From contig OZ023217.1 of NCBI GenBank assembly GCA_963995525.1, positions 9,112,792 to 9,176,791 on the forward strand: a DNA stretch of 64,000 nucleotides. Direction: 5' to 3'. The translations under genes were made by a program, and so were the position numbers. Source of the DNA: Escarpia spicata. Its lineage: Eukaryota > Annelida > Polychaeta > Sabellida > Siboglinidae. How positions within the stretch are numbered: the first letter of the stretch is position 1; every line of letters starts with the position of its first letter. Shown one piece after another: positions 52,600-64,000 of this stretch. The notes under the pieces were generated by a model. That model did not search any database and had not been told where the DNA came from. It saw only the letters and a program-made list of their open reading frames with translations.

Positions 52600-54107
52600 G
52601 AAAACGATAGGACCGAACTATTGTCCAGTGGCAGACCAACGGATGTGGAATATTTTATGAACTATGTGCGATCAACAGTAACATTGAAGGCATTCCGGCA
52701 AACATCTAACTCACCTATTTTGCTTCTAATATGGGATCGGGCAAGTATTTTGTTATAAAAAGCCATTTTTGACCTAATACCAGTTTTTAATTAATATCTT
52801 GAATCTCATAATATTATAACTGTCCAAGGACAACAACATATACATTTAGTACGCAAAAATAAGATGGATATGAATGATAGTTTTAGACATATCATGTTTT
52901 CAAAATGAGGTTTTAGCAGTTTAGCACCTGGCAGGAGACAAACACAAACTTTAAAAATACAACTCAGGCAAATAAATATATGAACACTTGGAAGATACAT
53001 TTTATATGTAGGCATTAAAACCAGTTTCATTGAGCTGTATTATGTTGTTTGGTTTTTATCTGACTTTTTGTGACTGGGTTTCCTTTCCCTGATCACCTTG
53101 AGTCAGGGAAAATCTGTAGTCGCATATTTAACACATCCACTGTTTCTTTGTAATTTTGTAAATTTGGATATTCGTTTTAAAATATATTAATGTACATTTC
53201 AAAATGATTTGGTCGTATAACAAAAGGAACAACCAGCCTACATTCTTATGAAAGTTATAACTAAATGTCGTCGATCTCGGCCCGCCGTGCATTCTACCAT
53301 CGACATTACTTTATTATATGATATTATATTTACTTTAATTTGATATATAACGTAAATATATACGTTATTTCCAAAGTAGAGTAAACAATATATATTATTT
53401 AGTAAATACGATTTCCCATGCGTATCCATAGATCGTATGTGCAATTTGAAAGTCGGTCTAAATATCAACGACATGCCAACATAATTATTATCGCCGGTCG
53501 GACATGGGCATAGCAGCACCGTTTGCCGACATTCCTGTTATTGACTAAATATTTCGTGATTCCCTAATCGTTTTTAACGTAACACATACATGTTACAGTA
53601 TACATAAAACATATTCGATCATGTAAAGTGAGATAACAAACAGCGAAAATAGCACAAAGAATGTTTAGCAAAATATCAGTTAACGACGGGCATCGCGTGC
53701 CTCTCACATCAAATATCGACTTGTACAATAGCGCCCATTGCTAACGGTGTGTGGATCAGTCTATTTTATCGCGATGGGAGATCCACTTTTAACAGTAAAC
53801 AAATACTCAAATTATTCGCTACACGTTATCAATACAATATTATTTGTTGTGTAGATCATATTTGTTTGCAATTAGGAACCACAATATGCCGTAATATCTT
53901 GCATACGCATCGACAAAAATATTAGAAACATAACTAACGGCACGAGTAGCTAAGCGTCGGTACTCGGGGTAAAATTCACAAATCTTTTATCTTTCATGTG
54001 TCGGCGCGGCAACAAATTTAATGTAGCTAGCCGTTCACCGCCCGATTGTCTACGCTGCGACGCATCTCGACGGTCGTAGCCAAATCGCGTATGATCGTAA
54101 ATGTAGG
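52600..54107. other. No gene seen
   Basis: AT-rich, short open frames only, no motif or repeat that I can support. Confidence 0.45.
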
Positions 54108-54250
54108 TAAAGGTAAGTTCTTATACAGCGCAGTATCCAGTCCTCAGGACTGCTCAAAGCGCTTTACACTTTACTTCTCTGGGAAGAATTCAGCCACGCT
54201 GCAATTAATGCGCGAAGACTATTCGTACACAAACATCCACCACTGTCTAT
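54108..54250 (-). mobile_element. SINE family 1, 3' part, minus orientation
   Basis: AGGTAAGTTCTTATACAGCG+CAGTATCCAGTCCTCAGG, AAGCGCTTTACACTTTACTT and CACGCTGCAATTAATGCGCG match the complement of the copy at 59030-59345, with a gap at the position of CTGGCAGACC. Confidence 0.8.
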
Positions 54251-55297
54251 CGCCAAATATCCACCACTGTCTACCACTGTCTATTCATTCTTTAAAATAA
54301 ATGTTGCTCGAACAACTTTATTATTTGCAATATTTGTAGAAGACGACTGTTCATTGCAATAAAATTTAGTACAAACGAAGTAATACCATTGAGAGTGGTG
54401 TGCATCGAGTTTTAACCAACTTTGAAGGCGTGATGCAAAGCCTGTTACAGAGTAGATTGTACACGACGGTCTATATAGCGTGCATGAGAGGAATGAAGAC
54501 GGAAAATTGTACAGTTTCCGAGAATCACATCGAAGAAGTTAATTATGCCTTCGACCGGTATTGGACCAGTCGGGGTGTCCTATGTTGGACCACTGGTCCA
54601 ATATAAGACACCCGTGGTCCACTATACGTACCATCCAAACACACATGATATATGAAAATGTGTCATATTGAAGTTTCTGCATGTGTATATTAGACTCCTA
54701 CTTATGGCTCGGGGCCTTGTTGAGTAAGAGGGGAGGCCAACATTTTAAAACACGGGGTATATTATTTTCTGAAATATTAACTTTGTTGGACAGTTTTGCT
54801 GGAATATGCGGGAAACTAAAAAACTAATAATATTTGTTTCTTCAAAACACCTCATTATTTTATTGATAATACAATCACCACACGTTGCTTATAGTTTGAT
54901 AGACAAGACTATTATTTTCACAGACAAGCAAGAATGTGACACTGCCTCTTATTTTGTTATCAATGGTCAATAATTGCATTACCGTTGCAACATTTAAATT
55001 TTTTGTTAGCGAAATCTCACCACATATACCAACATTTGATTGGTAAGTTGATGTGCTTTGTAAAATGCATATATGGCACGTATACTAAACCCGCAGCAAG
55101 CATCATAAGTCGATCACACTCATTTGGGCAAAAACATCCCGTATTCAACTAGCCCCTCCTGCCAGGACGACCAAAACTAAAACACGGGTTTATTTAGTTT
55201 TATATACAGAATACCATTATTATTATATTATATCAAGGAAATACTTGGGAATGTCGCATATGTTTGATTGATTGAGGCTACAAATTATATTTTCCAG

Positions 55298-55526
55298 AGG
55301 CAAATACGGAAAGTGGACACAAGAGGAACTGGATAGAGCGGTCATGTCATTCAGAAATGGAGACGCCGACCTCAACGCAACTAGCAGGACCTATGGGATT
55401 CCAAAGGCTACCCTGAAGCGGCACCTAAACAACAAAAACAAAATCGCTAATGGTCCAAGAAAGTATTTTAGTCGCCCTTGCCCTGTGCCGCCAGAGTTTG
55501 AGAAAATGCTGGTGGAGCATGTTTAG
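55298..55526 (+). pseudogene. pogo transposase N-terminus: psq helix-turn-helix
   Basis: After an acceptor-like ttttccag: RGKYGKWTQEELDRAVMSFR+NGDADLNATSRTYGIPKATL+KRHLNN, then CPVPPEFEKMLVEHV and a stop. The W-x-x-E-x-x-x-x-A ... YGIPKATLxRH pattern is the pipsqueak/CENP-B type DNA-binding domain that recognises transposon ends. Confidence 0.88.
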
Positions 55527-55537
55527 AACTGGAGAAT

Positions 55538-55963
55538 ATGCTGATTGGTATGACCAGGAAAGATTTGATGGATATGGCATATCAGTTGGCTGAAACGAGT
55601 GGGATAAGGCATTGCACTGAAAAACAAGCAGCTAGCAGACATTGGTACCGTGATTTTATGAGGAGACACCCTGAACTCTCCCTCCGTCAAGCCGAGGCAA
55701 CTTCTATTACGAGAGCCAAAGGGTTCAATCGTGAGAGTTTGCATGAGTTCTACGATAAACTAGAAACTTTGGTTGACACGTGCTGATTCGATGCTACAAA
55801 CATCTTTAACGTGGATGAATCGGGTATAACAACTGTGCAGAAGCCTGGCCGGGTCCTTGGGAAAATAGGGAAAAAGCAAATCGGATCTCTTACTAGTGGT
55901 GAGAGAGGCTTTACTACAACAGTGGTGTGTACCATGAGTGCAGGGGCAACTATGTTCCACCAA
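55538..55963 (+). pseudogene. pogo transposase middle part with first DDE aspartate
   Basis: TRKDLMDMAYQLAETSGIRH, then HWYRDFMRRHPELSLRQAEA+TSITRAKGFNRESLHEFYDK (CENP-B-like second DNA-binding region). A TGA at 55784-55786 is followed in the same frame by NIFNVDESGITTVQKPG, whose NVDESG holds the first catalytic aspartate of the DDE_1 domain. The frame ends at a TGA near 55961. Confidence 0.85.
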
Positions 55964-56011
55964 TGATAAGTTCAGGCGTAAACGCATTATAGAATCACTG
56001 GAAGCGTCAAA

Positions 56012-56230
56012 GTGAATAATGAATCAGGCTGGATGAACAAGGAACTCTTCGTTGTCTGGCTGAAGCACTTTGTATATCATGTTGGCTGCACCAAAGACAA
56101 ACATGTTCTGTTGATTCTTGACGGTCATTCGTCACACACGCCCGGGACCATGGAGTCGTCATATTATATCTTCCTCCACACACAACGCACCGTCTCCAAC
56201 CCCTTGATCGGGTTTTCTATAAACCTGTGA
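56012..56230 (+). pseudogene. pogo transposase part with second DDE aspartate
   Basis: NNESGWMNKELFVVWLKHFV then HVLLILDGHSSHTPG. LILDGHSSH carries the second catalytic aspartate. The frame closes after LIGFSINL, and the next frame takes up at FYKPVMTYYNEECDTWLR. Confidence 0.85.
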
Positions 56231-57303
56231 TGACATATTACAATGAGGAATGTGACACTTGGCTGAGGACCAAACAAACTACAGTCACCATCTCCTCAGT
56301 CTGCCGTATCTTCGGAAGGGCATACGTACGCTCTGCTTCCATGACAACTGCTGCCAATGGTTTCAAGTGCACAAGCATTTGGCCTTGTGATCGGAACATA
56401 TGGACTGATGCAGATTTCGCCGCGGCTGGAAGGTTCAAGTTGTCCTACTCGGAAACTGGTATAGATGCTCCATCGAATTCTGCCAGAGATGGCACTATGC
56501 AGAATGACAACTCGTCAAATACAAGAAACTCGTCCGCGAGCGAGCAACAGTCCAACAACCGAAGCCTGTCCACGTGCGACCGACAGTCCAATGATCCATG
56601 TCCGCCCACAAACAAGCAACAGCTCAATGAGCTGAGGTCATCCACAAGCACCAGGCAGAATAGTTTCAGGCATGTCACAACCAACCCATTCCCATCAATG
56701 AGCGATCAACAGTCTAACAAACCCAGCCTGTTCGCAAATGAGCAACAACACTCCAATGACCCAAGCCCGTCTACAAGCGAGCAACAATCCAACAACCAAA
56801 ACCTGTCCACGAGCGAGCAACAGTCCAATGATCCATGCCCATCCAAAAGCAGCAGACATAGTGGTTTCTGGTGTGTCGCAACCAGTGCAGATGGACGTTG
56901 TTTCTTCCGAGCCGTTGTTATTTGTCAAGATCTCGATATGCAGTATGCAGAAAGAGACAACGATGGCAATTTAAATGACCTGCGAATGAGAATACGAGAA
57001 ATGATTTCCGCTGATGCGCTACGATCCAACATGATTGCACATATACTAGACAACTGTGGCCTTTATGAAAACATTGATGAGAGGATGGTGAACGCAGATC
57101 TACCTCAGAGACTGTGTTACGCCTCTATCGAGGACAGAATCGCATCGATGGCGAATCCCAGTGAAATGATTGGGGATATAGAGATCGTTGCAACGGCACG
57201 CTGTCTACAACGACCAGTGCATGACTGCGTTGGAGAGAGTGTACTTGAATTTGGGACGGAATTTCAGGAGTGCAATTATGGTCAAATACATAAATCTGAG
57301 TGA
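56227..57303 (+). CDS. pogo transposase tail fused to an OTU-like cysteine protease domain
   Basis: 358 codons. Residues 1-85 end a pogo transposase (TYYNEECDTWLRTKQTTVT, SMTTAANGFKCTSIWPCDRN). Residues 86-210 are a Ser/Gln/Asn-rich linker of imperfect repeats such as SEQQSNN and QSNDPCPS. Residues 211-358 look like an OTU domain: GFWCVATSADGRCFFRAVVI with Asp 222 and nucleophile Cys 225 in the D-G-x-C-F-F-R-A motif, an LRMRIREMI helix, and MIGDIEIVATARCLQRPVHD matching the GDIELLALANLLNRPI strand of OTU enzymes. The catalytic-histidine region (LSEDTGHYEALVP, His at 57314-57316) lies in another frame just after, so a small indel near 57250-57290 breaks the domain. OTU proteases remove ubiquitin. 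In a mobile element the role could be protection of its proteins (inference). Confidence 0.75.
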   Translation: MMTYYNEECDTWLRTKQTTVTISSVCRIFGRAYVRSASMTTAANGFKCTSIWPCDRNIWTDADFAAAGRFKLSYSETGIDAPSNSARDGTMQNDNSSNTRNSSASEQQSNNRSLSTCDRQSNDPCPPTNKQQLNELRSSTSTRQNSFRHVTTNPFPSMSDQQSNKPSLFANEQQHSNDPSPSTSEQQSNNQNLSTSEQQSNDPCPSKSSRHSGFWCVATSADGRCFFRAVVICQDLDMQYAERDNDGNLNDLRMRIREMISADALRSNMIAHILDNCGLYENIDERMVNADLPQRLCYASIEDRIASMANPSEMIGDIEIVATARCLQRPVHDCVGESVLEFGTEFQECNYGQIHKSE

Positions 57304-57373
57304 AGATACTGGTCATTATGAAGCATTAGTCCCAATCACGGGGCAGCTGACTGATCAACCAGAGCTGCGTTGA
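57250..57373 (+). pseudogene. Frame-shifted end of the OTU-like domain
   Basis: Second frame: MVKYINLSEDTGHYEALVPI+TGQLTDQPELR, TGA. N-L-S-x-x-x-GHYEALV is the usual end of OTU domains and supplies the catalytic histidine. It overlaps the end of the main frame. Confidence 0.75.
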
Positions 57374-58183
57374 AAGGTCATCACTCCTGCAATGTTGTCT
57401 CCCATCCCAAAACCAGCGATTTCTATGGTCAAGAGAAGAACCACCAAGTCGGAAATCATAACCTCCAGTCCCTATAAAAAACTTTAACAACAAAAGTCAA
57501 AAGGCACAAAAGTATGCATAAAACAACAGTTGGCAAAATAAATAGAAAGACAACAGATCCAATTAAGATAAAAAAGACAAAAACGGCAGCTTTCTCCTGC
57601 CAGCCAAAACGATAAAAGCGGTCAATGTGACAACAAGTCTTGGTACTGTGAACCGAACAGCGAAAATAAACCATGGTGAAATGTGTACACTGTGGGATAT
57701 GGACACATATGAGTTGTGCTGGTGGCCTGCCCTATAACTATCGGTGTGACATGCGTCAGTAAAATATCGTATTCCTAATTTGGTGATCAGGGACCATCAA
57801 TTACTGTCTGTATCTTGTTGCCATTACTAGACACTCTACTGGCCATTATTCCGTTGGTTTGTTCGTTTATCCGTGACAGACTCTATCATGGCAATCACTT
57901 CGTTTGCGTATTCTTCTATTCGTGACAAAATATAACTGTTTGTTCTCAGTTCAGAATTAAATTGTGTCAAATCTATTTGGCGTTTAGTCGTCACATGTCA
58001 TCTGTATGCTCACTGGAACGTCGTAGTTTTCGTGATTTATGCATTAAGCGACTATCTTCTTATAAGTCTGAAGTGGGTGCTGAACCTTGGTTTCTTTCAA
58101 AGCATCAAGACAGATGACGTATATCGAACCAGAAGCACCTATATTGGACCACCTGGTCCAATATCAGAATCACTGTAGTCCAA

Positions 58184-59029
58184 TATATGTCACCCGTTAC
58201 TGAAAACACTTTTTTGTATTTTGTGGAAAAAATAACAAATGCATTGACCCTATTTCCTGCTTGCACACAGAGCTTGTAGTAACTCGTGGCCTGATCCTTG
58301 ATAATCCTCGATATCACGTACAGGAATGGAGAAAGAGGGCTCAGAAGTTAGGGGGTTCAATATCGGTGCACTTCCCATACGCAATTAACGAGTGGAAACA
58401 ATCGATATGGCCATAACAGAGGGTGGTCTTTCTCGAGACAAACGCACAGACGGTGCTTGTTTAATAAATCCTTCATATGCTTGAGCGTGTTGACAAGACG
58501 GCATGCTGATATGGACATTGCGCGTCTTCAGGTTCAACAGCAGTCACGTGGGCACGGAGGCCAGGTTGAGAAAATGGTGGGGAGGCGATCAAGTGGCGCC
58601 ACGTTGCGTAATTTTGGTGCCCCATCTTCGAGTGACAAATGTTCGGTTTTTGATCGATGTAAGTGTATATTTTATAAGGAAGCGTGTACGCATGTCGGAC
58701 GCATGGGACGAAGTTTAGCGGTTCTATGTAGTCGTTTTGATGGTTAGGTGAGAAAGTAAAAGATCGTCCCAGGCCCCGCCCGTCTCCTGTTATTTTATGG
58801 ACCTCTTTCACTTCTGGTCTCATCACAGGGAAATGAAAAAACAGCGTTTTATTGGTTAGTCTACTTTTTTTATACAACCGAAACTCTTATGCGAGTGCAA
58901 AACACCCAAAATGTGTGGCTTGCTTCCACTTAATTAAATGGTTCTATTGGGAATCTTCATTGTGAACATAGAACATAAATAAATACAGTAGATCCACACA
59001 AATTATATATAACGGGCGCTGCGTGTGAT
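58184..59029. other. No confident gene
   Basis: 58,500-58,790 is GC- and CpG-richer than its surroundings and open on the plus strand (MDIARLQVQQQSRGHGGQVE), but has no recognisable domain or splice partner. It may be a promoter-proximal or transposon patch. Confidence 0.3.
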
Positions 59030-59345
59030 TTCAATCAGGGGAGGGGGCAACTCTCGACTGAGAAAACGCGGGTTCGAATCCTGTGCGGCGGTGTTGAACC
59101 TTGGGCAAGTTCGTTTATTCTACATTGCTTCAGTTCACTCAGCTGTATGAATGAGTACCTGACTATGGACAGTGGTGGATATTTGTGTACGAATAGTCTT
59201 CGCGCATTAATTGCAGCGTGGCTGAATGCTTCCCAAAGAAGTTCAGATGGTGTTCGATTGAACAGGTCTGCCAGGGAGTAAAGTGTAAAGCGCTTTGAGC
59301 AGTCCTGAGGACTGGATACTGCGCTAAATAAGAACTTACCTTTTG
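59030..59345 (+). mobile_element. tRNA-derived SINE (family 1), best-preserved copy
   Basis: The head contains box B GGTTCGAATCC (59070-59080). The body is GTTGAACCTTGGGCAAGTTC, GAATGAGTACCTGACTATGG and GCATTAATTGCAGCGTGGCT, and the tail AAAGCGCTTTGAGCAGTCCT+GAGGACTGGATACTGCGCTA ends in AAGAACTTACCTTTT. Used here as the family reference. Six other copies or fragments lie in the window. Confidence 0.88.
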
Positions 59346-62050
59346 CATTGTGGTCACATATTTTGCAGACTACGATTTATTTGTTGAAATAAAGCATTTA
59401 ATTGTCACAGACACATAATACTATTGACGCAATAATAAACAGTTCATTATAACGTGACTTATCAGGTAGATTTTATTCAAACATAATTTCTGTAGTGCAT
59501 ACAACACACTTATGTATAGGAGCTAGCCGTTAACATGACGACATCGATCTACCACTAGTGGCCATGAAAGACAACGCTGCGGCCCACACGCTGTTTGATG
59601 TAGATTTGCCTAACTCACTGCAGTGGCAAAGACACGCATAACAATGTGGTGTGACGTCACAACAAACATTCTGACCAATGAGTGGTATCTACCAAAACAC
59701 CATGCCTTGGACTGGGCTTAAAGTAAAACAAATATACATGAACGATTTTGAAGTATGTACACTTCAAGTTACCGCATTATGGTACAACTAACTGCATATA
59801 CTTTAAAAATAGTCTAAGTTAATTAAACTACCATAACGTTGATCACTTGTTAAATGGAATGGTGACATTGACCTTCAATGAATTCTGGACCACAGTACAC
59901 CGCTGAGCAAATACCAAATGTGACTCGTACACATGTTGTACCATCACGTACACACAGTAGAGCAATCAAGTGAGACAATGGGTGTATGGTCAACGTAATT
60001 ATACAAATAAATAACGATGTTTACAGATACGAAATTATACCATATACATCATACACATAGAGAACATATAATGCTAAATAATACAAACAATTATTACCAT
60101 ATATACCCGGTACTAAAACATCTCATTTTCCTTGTAACATCGCAAATATTGATTGTGACATGTTCTGCTAATAGAGAAATGACTAGCTTGTTAACATCAC
60201 TTCTCAATTACAGTATTTGTTTTATAAATATAAAAAAACTATTCTAAACATTCCAAAGCAATGACGTTTTATGTTAAAATTTAACCGGTTATACAAATGT
60301 TGGAGTACGTGTATTTTTTTACCATAAATTAGCAACATCTGCCATAGATAGTAACCTCACATGGTAAACGTGAACGACACATGAAGACATAACACAGCAT
60401 AGCAATAACATACGAGACACAATAAATAGGCAGTTCAACAAAAAATCTCTTTCGTTCTACGCAATGATTTTTTCAACACAGACTAACTTAAACCTAAGAA
60501 CATAATCATCCCCCCTAATGCATCCTTCAATGTTAAAACAGCAAGTGAAACACAGCTGTCATCAAATCGATGACATTTAGCATAAATTGGATCAAATTTC
60601 AAAAAAGAAAACAACATGGATAATGTTCAGCCTAACACGATCCAACAGTGAATGAGATAAGTGACCAGAAATAAGTCACCAAAACACAAGTTAAAACAAA
60701 CCACTACACAGGTGCCAGTGAAAAAGTTGCTCTGCTCCGACTGGCTTTCTGTACACGATGCAGGAATCAGCTGGCAGGTTTTGTTGAAGTGCCTACAATA
60801 TAATGTCAAATAAAGTCATATATCGGAATGAAACTTTTATATACAGAACACGTTTTTATCTAGTGCTAATGATAACTTAAACATCTAAACAAAATAACTA
60901 CAAATGAATAATTGACCTTTCTTTCCCGTGAGCATTCATTAAGAGACAGCTAATTTACTGCCATGATAAATATGTAGAATTAAATATATGTCGATTACGA
61001 CTGTGTTTGGCTTTGTACATTCAGATAAGCGTCAATCATACTACACTGTATATACATCAAACACAACAGTATCTAATAATAATAGTATTGTCTAAGTATG
61101 CAATCAAATTGCTAGGCTAAGAATAAGGAATACAATATACTAACAATAAGAAATAAACTAAAATACACACAGCAAAATTACCTTCCATAAGATATATATA
61201 TCGATGACAAAAAAGCATCAGCAGAAAGGTCAAGTGCAAGTGTGATTAGACGTAAGTTTTGACGTAATAGAGGTAAAAGTCTCGAGCAGGCGCCGCAGTG
61301 TCACGGTCAGTTGTGTTGACCAGACTAACAACAGAAGATAACACTTTACTGATTTATGTAGTTAACCCATCAAGTAGTTCTGCCATCATTGACTGCAATA
61401 TGTATAAATGTGTGCACGCACGCATCACTCGTGCACACATGCGAATATGAAGACAATCCAAGTTGACTCCTTCATATAAAATATTGATAACAAAAACATA
61501 TTTCTATAATTTAGATTAAATATATCATATATTAATATGTCTCTACCACGTAAACTAATATTAATATTTGACAAGACCAGTCAATGTTGTTTGAGATTTA
61601 TAAAACACACTTTCTGGTCTGTTTTGACAGTTGCTGTTGACAAAGTGTGGACGATTTAGGTATAATGTTTCTTTGTTTGAGCTGCGCTGACTTCGACTGT
61701 TGCTACAATGTGATACATTTAAGGCTTAGTTTACAATGAGTCAGTCTGATCTTGGGTCAATCCGTTGTACACAACACGAGGGGTAAACATCAACGCTACC
61801 CAGTTTATAACGCCACAACTTAACTAACGACTGTCTAAATAAACACAAACACACAATACGGGAACATTTGTCACATCCGGCGACAATGCAACATAATTTA
61901 ACGGCGTTTTCAGGAGTCGAACCCTTTCTGGGGCCTTCACACCCATAAAGTCACTGCCCTGATATGACGTCGGTGTATCGCAGGTTATAACCCCCGAGCA
62001 ACAAAGCGGGGTAAACCGGGGAAAGAAGGGTGAATGACCAGGACTAAGTT
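59346..62050. other. No confident gene; AT-rich
   Basis: On the minus strand an acceptor-like ttatattgtag at 60795-60793 opens ALQQNLPADSCIVYRKPVGA+EQLFHWHLCSGLF, stop at about 60690. It would suit a last exon of the possible transcript at 62-63 kb but is unsupported otherwise. Nothing else is seen. Confidence 0.3.
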
Positions 62051-62065
62051 AATTGATCTACTTAC

Positions 62066-63179
62066 CAGCCATACTCTGTCACCAAACTTAACTCGTCCTC
62101 CAGAGTTAAGATTACACTCATTACAAGGCACAATTACAACAACACTAACTTCACGACTACAACTTCCGATGTAATTATTTACCACCAATTACGCGTGGAT
62201 TCGTAAAGAAACGTGGGCTTTGTAATTGTAACTTGACCATGAAACAGATCCACTTTTGGTGATCTTCTAAAAGACGACAAATTAGCGGTGCACCTGTCAA
62301 AGTTTGTCACGTAGGTGTGTTTAGTTTAGTGACACATGAACTGACACATGTGTCGTGTCAATGTCAACACACATATATAAAAGGGCTTACTTACATGAGG
62401 GTTAACCCCCTCCGTGCCCTCAGCGTCTCCGTCACATGACCCTCTACAGACGATGTCAACTTGCCGTAACTTGTCTCAACATCTGTAAATTGTAAACAAA
62501 CCTTTGAGTTATGATTGTCGTCAAAACTTTGTTTATTTCGGCGGCTGTAAAAGTTAATTGTTTGAGATCGACGCAAACATCAAAACTAAAACAAGTCATA
62601 TAAAATGTCATCAAAGACAATAAACTGATTTGACCTATCGAGTCGCACAAATTTGCGATGTTTTGACGGGACATTTTTGTACAAAAGTTAAAAAGTAAAC
62701 AACTGAGAAATAAACTCGATCAGCCACAACAAAGTGTCAGTTTCAGGGTGATCATATCGGGGTTATTTATGTTGGGGTAAAATGTAGTCAATTACATAAC
62801 ATAAGATAAAGGAATGCTACAAAGAAGTATAAATTCTACCATTTAAAAAAACTAGACGTGTACGTCTCTTACCAGAAATGTGTCAACCCGGGACACGCGT
62901 CCCAGATTGTCCGACACACGTCCCAAATGTGTCGTCTGTGAGGCAACACTGCCATCCTGTCAACAAGAAACATTTTCTTATTAACTGTATTACGGCCCAT
63001 GACAGATGCTCACATCAACATAAGTTACTTGACAATGTCACATCTTTGAACTGTTGTGTGACATTGTTGTCACCAAAGCTTGTATTTACCCTAGTGCTTT
63101 AAGGTGTCTCAACGACTGGATGCCGTGACAGAGACGTGTGACGGCGGCTCTGACACCAAAGATGGCATTGAAGTGGAGA
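62066..63179 (-). other. Possible spliced minus-strand transcript (exons or lncRNA)
   Basis: Several acceptor-donor pairs lie in order on the minus strand: 63179-63090 (tgctttcag ... gtaaat), 62956-62873 (ttgttgacag ... gtaaga), about 62485-62397 (caatttacag ... gtaagt) and a donor at 62066 (gtaagt). Segments read as DGSVASQTTHLGRVSDNLGR and VETSYGKLTSSVEGHVTETL look helical, but their phases do not join. It is either a non-coding RNA, a gene with missing exons, or chance. Confidence 0.22.
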
Positions 63180-63307
63180 CTGAAAGCAAAAAGTATAAAT
63201 TATATGAGTGATTCACCACTGTAAATTATATCTCTGAATTAATACAACTCACACACTATCTAATTCACGACTTGTTAATTACATCATATGATATGTAGGG
63301 GAAGTAG

Positions 63308-63720
63308 GGGCATGTCCGCACCTCGAGGCGTGTCCGCACACCCTATTATTGACGCATCGCATAACATCTGGTTATTGGAAATGGAATCATGTCAAACAGT
63401 AGCGTCTAACCCCCAAATCGACCATTTGCATGTTCTATTTAATTAGAGTTCCGTAAGTAAATAGTTATGAAATAACACGTTGTTTTCGTAAAAAACTTAT
63501 GTAATTATACTCATATACTGTCATGTGTATTATATCAACAGTGAAGCGTGCATACAAATGTATAATTCCAAACTTCATTTTAACGGTGTTGTAATAGTGG
63601 AAATACAGCTTACTTTCATAAGCATTTTCAAACAATTCGGAAATGATCACGTATTGGATGCTTGGGGCATGACCCCACACGCCTGTGCAGATATACCCCA
63701 CACGCTGTGCAGACATGCCC
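63308..63720. mobile_element. MITE with GGGCATGTC(C/T)GCAC inverted ends
   Basis: Left GGGCATGTCCGCACCTCGAG+GCGTGTCCGCACACCC. Right in reverse complement GGGCATGTCTGCACAGCGTG+TGGGGTATATCTGCACAGGCG. Each end contains two diverged copies of the CATGTCCGCAC unit. The interior is AT-rich and non-coding. No clear target duplication. Confidence 0.65.
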
Positions 63721-64000
63721 TGTTTGTCGGCGGTTATATGTAACACAATGTAATACATTTAGATACATCAACTGCTAAGTGCGGGTATTACTGGAAACGT
63801 CGATATTAGATACTACATGATGATTATTTATAATTACCGCAAATAAATCATCCGCTGCTTCAATTTGCATTAAACTGTATCATGTTGACCTAACATTTTG
63901 CCACGTTGCATATCATTAGCCTATAGGTTAAATAAAACTGCAACTGATCTAGGCTAATAGCTGGCGTGATTGCTTCAGGTGCACAATGGTGAGACGTTAT
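63721..64000. other. Nothing seen
   Basis: AT-rich end of the window without a supported feature. Confidence 0.4.

Larger units (their letters stand above)
54561..58183 (+). mobile_element. pogo-like DNA transposon, 3.6 kb, with TA target duplications
   Basis: The left end begins TTGGACCAGTCGGGGTGTCC after TA (54559-54560). The right end in reverse complement begins TTGGACTACAGTGATTCTG with TA at 58184-58185. Both ends carry a second palindromic TTGGACCA(C/G).TGGTCCAAT box about 25 bp inside. Between them lie a psq-type DNA-binding region, a DDE transposase and an OTU-like domain, all on the plus strand but broken by stops and frame changes. TA duplication and an HTH_psq-DDE order define the pogo group of Tc1/mariner elements. 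Confidence 0.8.

Noticed and set aside
61905..61945. GGTTCGACTCC on the minus strand, a possible tRNA T arm
   Set aside because: The stem around the loop does not pair and no cloverleaf or A box can be built.

Overview
The window is animal nuclear DNA, not bacterial: short exons with GT-AG introns, one gene spread over 36 kb, several classes of LINE, SINE and DNA-transposon debris, and abundant minisatellites. The mixture (CR1/L2-like LINEs, tRNA-derived SINEs, many MITEs, a transposon protein with an EADTR motif) suggests a marine invertebrate, probably a mollusc. The species is an inference, not a reading.

Layout. 1-5.2 kb: a MITE with long inverted repeats, a nearly full-length but broken LINE on the minus strand, and a 200-N assembly gap. 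5.66-41.6 kb (+): one complete gene of 23 coding exons, which I assembled by hand. Every exon joins in frame with GT-AG junctions and the sum is 1,021 codons plus a stop. It encodes a cytosolic-looking M16 (inverzincin) metallopeptidase of the C05D11.1 (nematode)/YOL098C (yeast) type with an HTLEH zinc motif. Its introns hold LINEs, SINEs, MITEs, a small LTR-like element and at least eight tandem arrays. In introns 2, 4, 17 and 19 the tandem repeat ends exactly on the true 3' splice site, so the acceptor itself has been multiplied. In intron 19 the first ~40 bases of exon 20 are multiplied too.

41.6-45.4 kb: the 3' flank carries an old tandem duplication with a MITE in one copy. A degenerate minisatellite follows, then the last two exons (minus strand) of a laminin-G-like gene whose other exons I cannot find here. 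45.5-52.6 kb: rearranged LINE pieces around a zinc-finger transposase fragment, then an unusual block. In that block part of an EADTR-type transposon protein is amplified as a 99-bp tandem array, split by a hAT-like element with near-perfect 8-bp target duplications, and bracketed by inverted blocks of C-rich modules. 54.56-58.18 kb: a 3.6-kb pogo-like transposon bounded by TA, whose decayed transposase reads into an OTU-type cysteine protease domain. 58.2-64 kb: AT-rich, with one well-preserved SINE, a possible spliced minus-strand transcript and a MITE.

Best candidates for something new: (1) the acceptor-anchored tandem arrays of the M16 gene, (2) the pogo transposase-OTU fusion, (3) the amplified EADTR-domain block. 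All coordinates were derived by eye. Repeat edges are approximate unless a target duplication or splice site fixes them.
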